From contig QYAI01000281.1 of assembly GCA_003988855.1 (NCBI GenBank), forward strand, positions 1 to 12,092: a stretch of DNA of 12,092 nucleotides. The letters are read 5' to 3'. The notes under the pieces were generated by a model that saw only the letters and a program-made list of their open reading frames with translations, did not search any database and was not told where the DNA came from. Below, in pieces: positions 7,830 to 12,092 of this stretch; the first letter of the stretch is position 1, and every line of letters starts with the position of its first letter. The DNA is from Arachnopeziza araneosa. Lineage: Eukaryota > Ascomycota > Leotiomycetes > Helotiales > Arachnopezizaceae. A program made the translations under genes and the position numbers.

Positions 7830-9572
7830 ACCTCCAGCTTGTTTAGTATTAAAGTAGTTCGACAATTTTAACTTGTTTTTCTTTCGCAAGATACGCTTTA
7901 GTTTCCAAAGTTTAGAGTGTTTGTCTTGCTGTAGTTTAATTTTTTTGTTTCTAAGTTCGCAATAACTTTGTTTTTTTTTTCTTTTTTTCGCTAGCATAAG
8001 AGCGTTAAGAAAATAAAAACAAGAAGATTTGTCTTGTAGTTCGAGTTTTTTGTTAAATTCTAAAACTTAGATTTAACTGTTTTACCTGATGTTTTTAAAG
8101 AAGTGTAGTAACGTCTGTAAGTTCAGATAATAGATTCGAGTTAGAAAAAGTGTAATTAGATATAATTAAGTACTTGATTCGTTCTTCTACTTAGACTTTG
8201 AACGAGTTAGTAAAAGTTAGTCTCGAGTAGTAACTGTAAGAACCCGCATCAGTTCTGACTACGTGCTGCTTACGTGATAACTTCTGAATAAGTTTAGAGT
8301 AGACTTGAAATAGAACTAGCTCAGAAGAAGTTAGAGAACCTACCTTTATTTTATTACATAGCTTTCTTCTAGAGAAAGTTTCTTTTCTTCTTAACTTTTT
8401 TTTTTTCTTTGTAGCTAGCTTATAAGTAAGAACATATTTAAACTACATTCGAAGTACTTTTATATACTTCTTGCAGCAGTGTTCGTGCTTGTGCTGTTAC
8501 ATTAAAAAAAAAAGTTTAACTTTGCTAAAAACAGCTTGTTTATAATATCTTTTGTAAAAAAATTATTTACAAAACAAATACAAACAAAGTTCGAATTATA
8601 TTTAGTTTAACTTTTAAATAGCTGCAATCTCGAAAACTTTGCAAACAGCTAGTTGTATTAAAGTTTAATACAGCTTAGAAGCAACTAGTAAAATCGTTGT
8701 AAAAACGTTAAAAGAAGTAGTTTGATTTAATTTAGACTTGAAACTTTTAAGAACTTTTTCTTACACAAAGAAAATTATAAATAAAAGTTAAGCTAAATCT
8801 AACTATAAAATTAATTTAGAAACTTCTTTTCTCTTAAGCTTAAAACAGCACTAAACACTTACTAAAACACTTTTTTTTTTTTCTTAACACTAAAATGTTA
8901 AATTTCTTAATACTTAGTTTCTTAAACAACTTAACATTTTTTTTTTTTTTTGTACTAAATCTAAATTCGAATTAGCAGTTAAATGTATTTAATTAACAAA
9001 GAAATACAAAAAGTAATAAAAGCAAGAATAAAAGCAAAAGCAAAACTAAACTAAAAAACACTAGAAACTTCTTTGATTCGAACGTAATTAGAGAAGCAAT
9101 ACAAGCTAATAAGCAAGACAGAAAGAAATTCGCTTAAGACTGCATAAAGAATCGTCGCTAGTTTGATAAACTTTAGCAGATAATAGCGTCTCTCTAAGCT
9201 TAAATGCAGAGTGTTTATAGGCTTTTAGTAGCTCTAACTACCGAACATAATTCGAATACCTACTGACCTCGCTGTAGTCAAAAGAGATTATTCTTTTCTA
9301 TTCTTTTAGAAGAATACAACGCAACTATCTTAATTACTAAGCAGATGCGAATCGTAGAGATTTCGCTATTGCTAAAGAAAAACGTAGAAAGATCTCTTAG
9401 TAAGACTAAAAAAAGATTTTTATTTTAATTCTTTTTTCTTTATTACTTTTTGTTAGAAAACAACCTGAAACTTTACTAAATTGCTACTAATTGCTTGCAC
9501 TTAATAGAATTTTAGCACTTTGTTTAGTAAGAATTTGTAAAATTAGTGCAAACGCTTTTTATTTTAATCTAA
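7830..9572. other. AT-rich island, probably RIP-degraded repeat DNA
   Basis: About 1.7 kb of very AT-rich sequence with long T and A runs and many TA steps, bounded by normal DNA on the left and by the recognisable repeat copy at 9573 on the right. The only frames are lysine-rich by-products of A runs (for example - strand 7719-7997). A + frame from 9063 to about 9410 (reading IREAIQANKQDRKKF near its start) keeps coding-like stretches between many stops and may be the remains of a transposon gene. The family cannot be named. Confidence 0.6.
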
Positions 9573-9737
9573 AGAAACTGTCACGAGGCCAAATCAAAGG
9601 CTTGGAAAGAAAGTTGAAGGCTTTATTTTAGACTATTCTAAGCTAAGAAAAAAAGAGCAAGAAGCTCTGAGATCTACAATAAATTTTATCTACCTCAGAC
9701 GCGCTAGTCTGCCTGGTGGCCTGGCTTCAGCCTTGCA
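9573..9737 (-). repeat. less mutated copy of the dispersed repeat (right copy, inverted)
   Basis: The reverse complement aligns with 304-466 from its first base (tgcaaggctgaagcc) to acagtttct. This copy keeps G and C where the left copy has A and T, so it is closer to the ancestral sequence. The homology breaks at 9737/9738, exactly where the left copy meets the candidate LTR. Confidence 0.8.
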
Positions 9738-9742
9738 AGGCT
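9729..9742. repeat. 14-bp perfect palindrome at the repeat edge
   Basis: agccttgcaaggct is its own reverse complement. The copia-like element in the left copy appears to have inserted at its centre (TGCAA). A second perfect palindrome, cgtgatcacg, follows at 9754-9763 and overlaps a CACGTG box. Confidence 0.8.
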
Positions 9743-9764
9743 GGCTCTCGGCACGTGATCACGA

Positions 9765-10112
9765 ATGAGAGGTTCTAGATTCGTGACACTAGCTGTCTGT
9801 AAGAAGCTCTTAGAATTACAGCTATTCGAACCTGATGCTTTCTTTGTGCAGTACGAATAGATCCTTCGAATCGCATTCGAGATAACTCCGAAACAAGTTT
9901 ACTAGAGATATTATTTAAGAGGCCGTTTTCGGCGAGCGTGATATTACTCTTTTTATGTAACGGCGCAGGTAACGAGGTAACTAGAGAAGAGGCATATAGA
10001 AGTGCGTTCACGACAAGCTAGTATATTCGACCTATAGGCTGTAGTACGAAGGAAAAGAGTAATATAAGAAAGAGAAAGGAAGCAAGAGAGAGGTGTGCCA
10101 TATACTCCTTAG
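9765..10112 (+). pseudogene. possible decayed reading frame of unknown function
   Basis: From an ATG at 9765 to a TAG at 10110-10112 one frame of 116 codons shows six internal stops (TAG, TAG, TGA, TAA, TAG, TAA). Each is one or two transitions from a Trp, Gln or Arg codon. The intervening residues look protein-like and basic (KKLLELQLFEPDAFF, RYYLRGRFRRA, RSRQASIFDL, then ERERKQER). I do not recognise the product. A 78-codon - frame (10011-9775) is fully open in the same place, so the + reading is not certain. It may belong to the same repeat as 9573-9737. Confidence 0.3.
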
Positions 10113-10212
10113 TGTGGTGGCCCGAACACCTTCCGAATATGTTCCGACTCCTTTTCATACATCATGTGACCAAAGAGGGTTTCATCCCTCACACTCTTGA
10201 CTTCATTAAAGT

Positions 10213-11715
10213 CTAAAACCCCAAATGATCCAGCAAGCCCACAAGCTTCTCCTCGCTCATGCGTCTCAGTGCCATTCTCTGATCCTCATCTTGATTCATG
10301 CTCAGGAAGTCCTCATTACATAACCTCCACGGCACTAAGGCGCCCAAGATCTCGTCAATATCCGCCAACTTCTCAATGCCCGGAATAGTACTTGGTCGCT
10401 TCACATCCATCTTCTGCAGCTCTTCCTCCCATGCCTGCGCGACTTCCCAATTAATCCCTGGACTATTATCGGATACTTCGGGAGCTGGAAGAGGCGAAGG
10501 AAACCGGCCCGTAAGTTTTGCATTGCGTAGCGCTTCAGCCGCTATCTCTTGTAGAGTCGTGTCTCCCGACCAACCGAGAAATTGGCCGCCGTTGCTGCCA
10601 AACGAGCGGAAGAACTCATATGCTAAGTGCAGGATACTTGCAAAGTCATAGTCGAGGAGTGCAGTTATACGACCTGTAGTAGGATCATAAAGAAGATTGT
10701 CGAGAGCTGTGCCTTAGTGTTAATGCCAGGCTCGAGGCCAAGAGTAAGAAATATACTTACTAAAATCCGCGTGTATGATAGACTTGTCTTGCTTGGTAGA
10801 GAAGTAAGAGAACAGTGATGGCAGCTCATGTTCGATAAAGGCGTCAATACGTTCTCGAATACCGTTAACATGCTAGCCCTGAAGGTACGGGTTTTTATCT
10901 GCCTTGGTAAGCGCTACTTTCAGGCGGCCTCTGTAACAGTCTTCAAAATTATCCCAAGGTCCCGCACCAACGCTTGTCATAGGTCCGCTTACGATGGCGC
11001 CGCTGTCATTAAACGTCGCACCTCCGAAGCCGTGAATACTCTTAGGAAGCGGGTAGTCCTGCAATGCCTTCAGCAGCCCCGCCATTTGTGCCAGGATCCC
11101 CCTCTTTTGGTCAAGAGACATGGCTCCGCCGAATGCCTCGCCAATTGGTATACCAGGCATCAATTCCTGCAAAATCCAGCCTACATGCTTGCGACCTGCG
11201 CCACCCCAGCCAAAGACGCGTGGGACGACGGGTGGATTGACATGACGTAGGGCATCTGCGGCAAGAGCGAGGATGGCGACTTCGTTCTGCACTCGTGTTT
11301 CTTGGTGCATGCCTTCGGCGTCAGGGTTGTTGAGTCGCAGTATGAACTCCCTGGTGCCTGCTGGAATGTCGACGCATCCTGGCTGCTGGAGCTTGTGTCC
11401 TCCATCTGCATTCACTAGCCCACCCAAGGTGTCACCAGGAAGCACGAGGTGATAGACGAAGTTGTTGTATTTGAATGGGCAATCGGGTTCGTATTGTATC
11501 GGCGTGATCTTAATCTGTTGTAAGTCCTGTTTAAAGTCATCATTGTTAGTCGTTAAATGCAGAGAGTAGAGATGCTCGCAAGGTGCTATGCGGCAAGCGC
11601 AGTGCGGGGTGATGACATGACATACGTTGCTCGGGAGACGTAAATGATCTACTAATAGTTGCTGGATGTAATCGAGACGCGACTGATACTTGGCATGGTT
11701 GTGGTTTGCCGCCAT
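10213..11715 (-). pseudogene. APH-type phosphotransferase gene with one stop and one frameshift
   Basis: Exon 1 (11715-10761) and exon 2 (10706-10213) are joined across a 54-bp GTAAGT...CACAG intron and would encode about 480 residues, normal for fungal APH-domain proteins. Order: N-terminal family region, FILRLNNP strand, helix with NEVAILALA, hinge WILQELMPG, catalytic loop HADFTLDNLLYD (HxDxxxxN, formed across the splice), LLDYDFA metal-binding Asp, then a helical C-lobe ending DHLGF. The acceptor at 10707 was chosen because it gives exact HxDxxxxN spacing and leaves 164 in-frame codons to the stop. Two lesions: TAG at 10875-10873 (codon 281), one G-to-A from TGG, and a frame change near 10795 that needs one extra base. 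The catalytic residues all survive. It could be recent decay, or sequencing error in the case of the frameshift. The substrate is unknown. Confidence 0.75.
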
Positions 11716-11778
11716 GTTGATTGCTTGTCAAATTCAAACAAGCTTGCAGTTGACGCGGTGTAGAAAAAAGTTGATCTA

Positions 11779-12092
11779 GTGTACTCGTTGTCCACCGTAC
11801 TCGCACGCTTCTCAAGAACTCGATTTTTTACTCCACCTCTTACCTTATTTGCACTCTTATTATTGCAACCATAGATCTCTCAGCTAAAGAAGAAGCTACT
11901 CTTGAAGCGCTCGAAGAGCTCGATCGTATGAAGTACCCGAATTATCAATCAGTTGCCACCAAATATAGCTGCGACGAGTTTAAGATCGATAGAACGACTC
12001 TTAGTCGAAGACATCGAAAGCTTCAAACTTCTCGAGCTGTATACTTCAGCACTAAGCGTAGGCTTCTAAGTGATGAAGCAGAGCTTATTCTA
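11779..12092 (+). mobile_element. left end of a Fot1/pogo-like (Tc1-mariner superfamily) transposon
   Basis: The transposase frame implies an element starting shortly upstream. A plausible left edge is GTGTACTCG at 11779, directly after a TA dinucleotide (11777-11778), the target site of this superfamily. It lies only 60-70 bp upstream of the APH gene's start codon, so the element probably sits in that gene's promoter. The inverted repeat partner is outside the window, so the exact edge is unproven. Confidence 0.45.
11871..12092 (+). CDS. Fot1/pogo-type DDE transposase, N-terminal part (partial, start codon probably lost)
   Basis: The frame is open from 11775 to the window end. From 11871 it reads DLSAKEEATLEALEELD, then YQSVATKYSCDEFKIDRTTLSRRHRK and a following LLSDEAELIL. 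This matches the N-terminus of fungal pogo/Fot transposases: a helix-turn-helix of the Psq type (the TTLSRRH recognition part at 11999-12019) and the start of a CENP-B-type DNA-binding domain. The catalytic DDE domain would lie beyond the window. The natural start appears to be codon 11871-11873, where the context is ACC-ATA-GAT; ATA is one RIP-type transition from ATG. The next ATG is at 11928 and would remove 19 residues ahead of the DNA-binding helix. Confidence 0.7.
   Translation, partial: MDLSAKEEATLEALEELDRMKYPNYQSVATKYSCDEFKIDRTTLSRRHRKLQTSRAVYFSTKRRLLSDEAELIL

Noticed and set aside
7719..7997. 92-codon lysine-rich frame on the - strand
   Set aside because: It runs across the composition boundary, and its lysines come from A-rich runs. 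It is probably a by-product of AT enrichment.
7830..9572. AT-rich island as a centromere or replication origin
   Set aside because: Size, edges and an adjoining recognisable repeat copy fit RIP-degraded transposon DNA. No specific centromere or origin signature can be seen from sequence.
9775..10011. 78-codon open frame on the - strand
   Set aside because: It has no recognisable motif and is the reverse reading of a + frame whose stops fit RIP. It is kept only as an alternative to that frame.

Overview
The window looks like a repeat-rich, accessory stretch of a filamentous ascomycete (Pezizomycotina) genome. The reasons are short GT-AG introns (46-91 bp) with CTAAC/TTAAC-like branch points, gene families typical of fungi (a FunK1-type protein kinase, APH-type phosphotransferases, a Fot1/pogo-type transposase), and widespread decay in which the damage is almost entirely C:G to T:A transitions. 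That pattern fits repeat-induced point mutation (RIP). No bacterial operon, tRNA, rRNA or CRISPR array was found.

Layout. 1-303: the 3' end of what is probably a Ty1/copia-type retrotransposon (an acidic reading-frame tail with a 12-bp tandem repeat, then a candidate LTR). 304-590: an AT-rich mutated repeat. 591-1543: ordinary base composition, no gene resolved. 1544-4193 (-): the one clearly intact gene, an 867-residue FunK1-type kinase with a PD-(D/E)XK-like motif set ahead of the kinase domain. 4194-4675: a divergent intergenic region. 4676-5255 (+): a broken N-terminal fragment of an APH-type phosphotransferase gene. 5350-6154 (-): a full-length 250-codon two-exon gene of unknown function, killed by seven in-frame stops but with no frame loss. 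6435-6644 (+): a second possible APH-like N-terminal fragment. 7258-7476 (-): the first exon of another broken gene, with a TATA box and pyrimidine-rich leader upstream. 7830-9570: a very AT-rich island without resolvable genes. 9573-9737 (-): a less mutated inverted copy of the repeat at 304-466. 9765-10112 (+): a possible decayed reading frame. 10213-11715 (-): a nearly intact APH-type phosphotransferase gene with one stop and one frameshift. 11779-12092 (+): the 5' part of a Fot1/pogo-like DNA transposon, apparently inserted in the upstream region of that gene.

How it fits together: one functional-looking kinase survives in a field of decayed genes and transposons. The FunK1 gene and up to three APH-type genes all encode protein-kinase-fold phosphotransferases, so the neighbourhood is enriched for this fold. 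Whether they worked together cannot be told from sequence. The strongest leads are the nuclease-like motif set in the FunK1 protein, the transition-only decay of the pseudogenes and repeats, and the nested insertion at the left edge.
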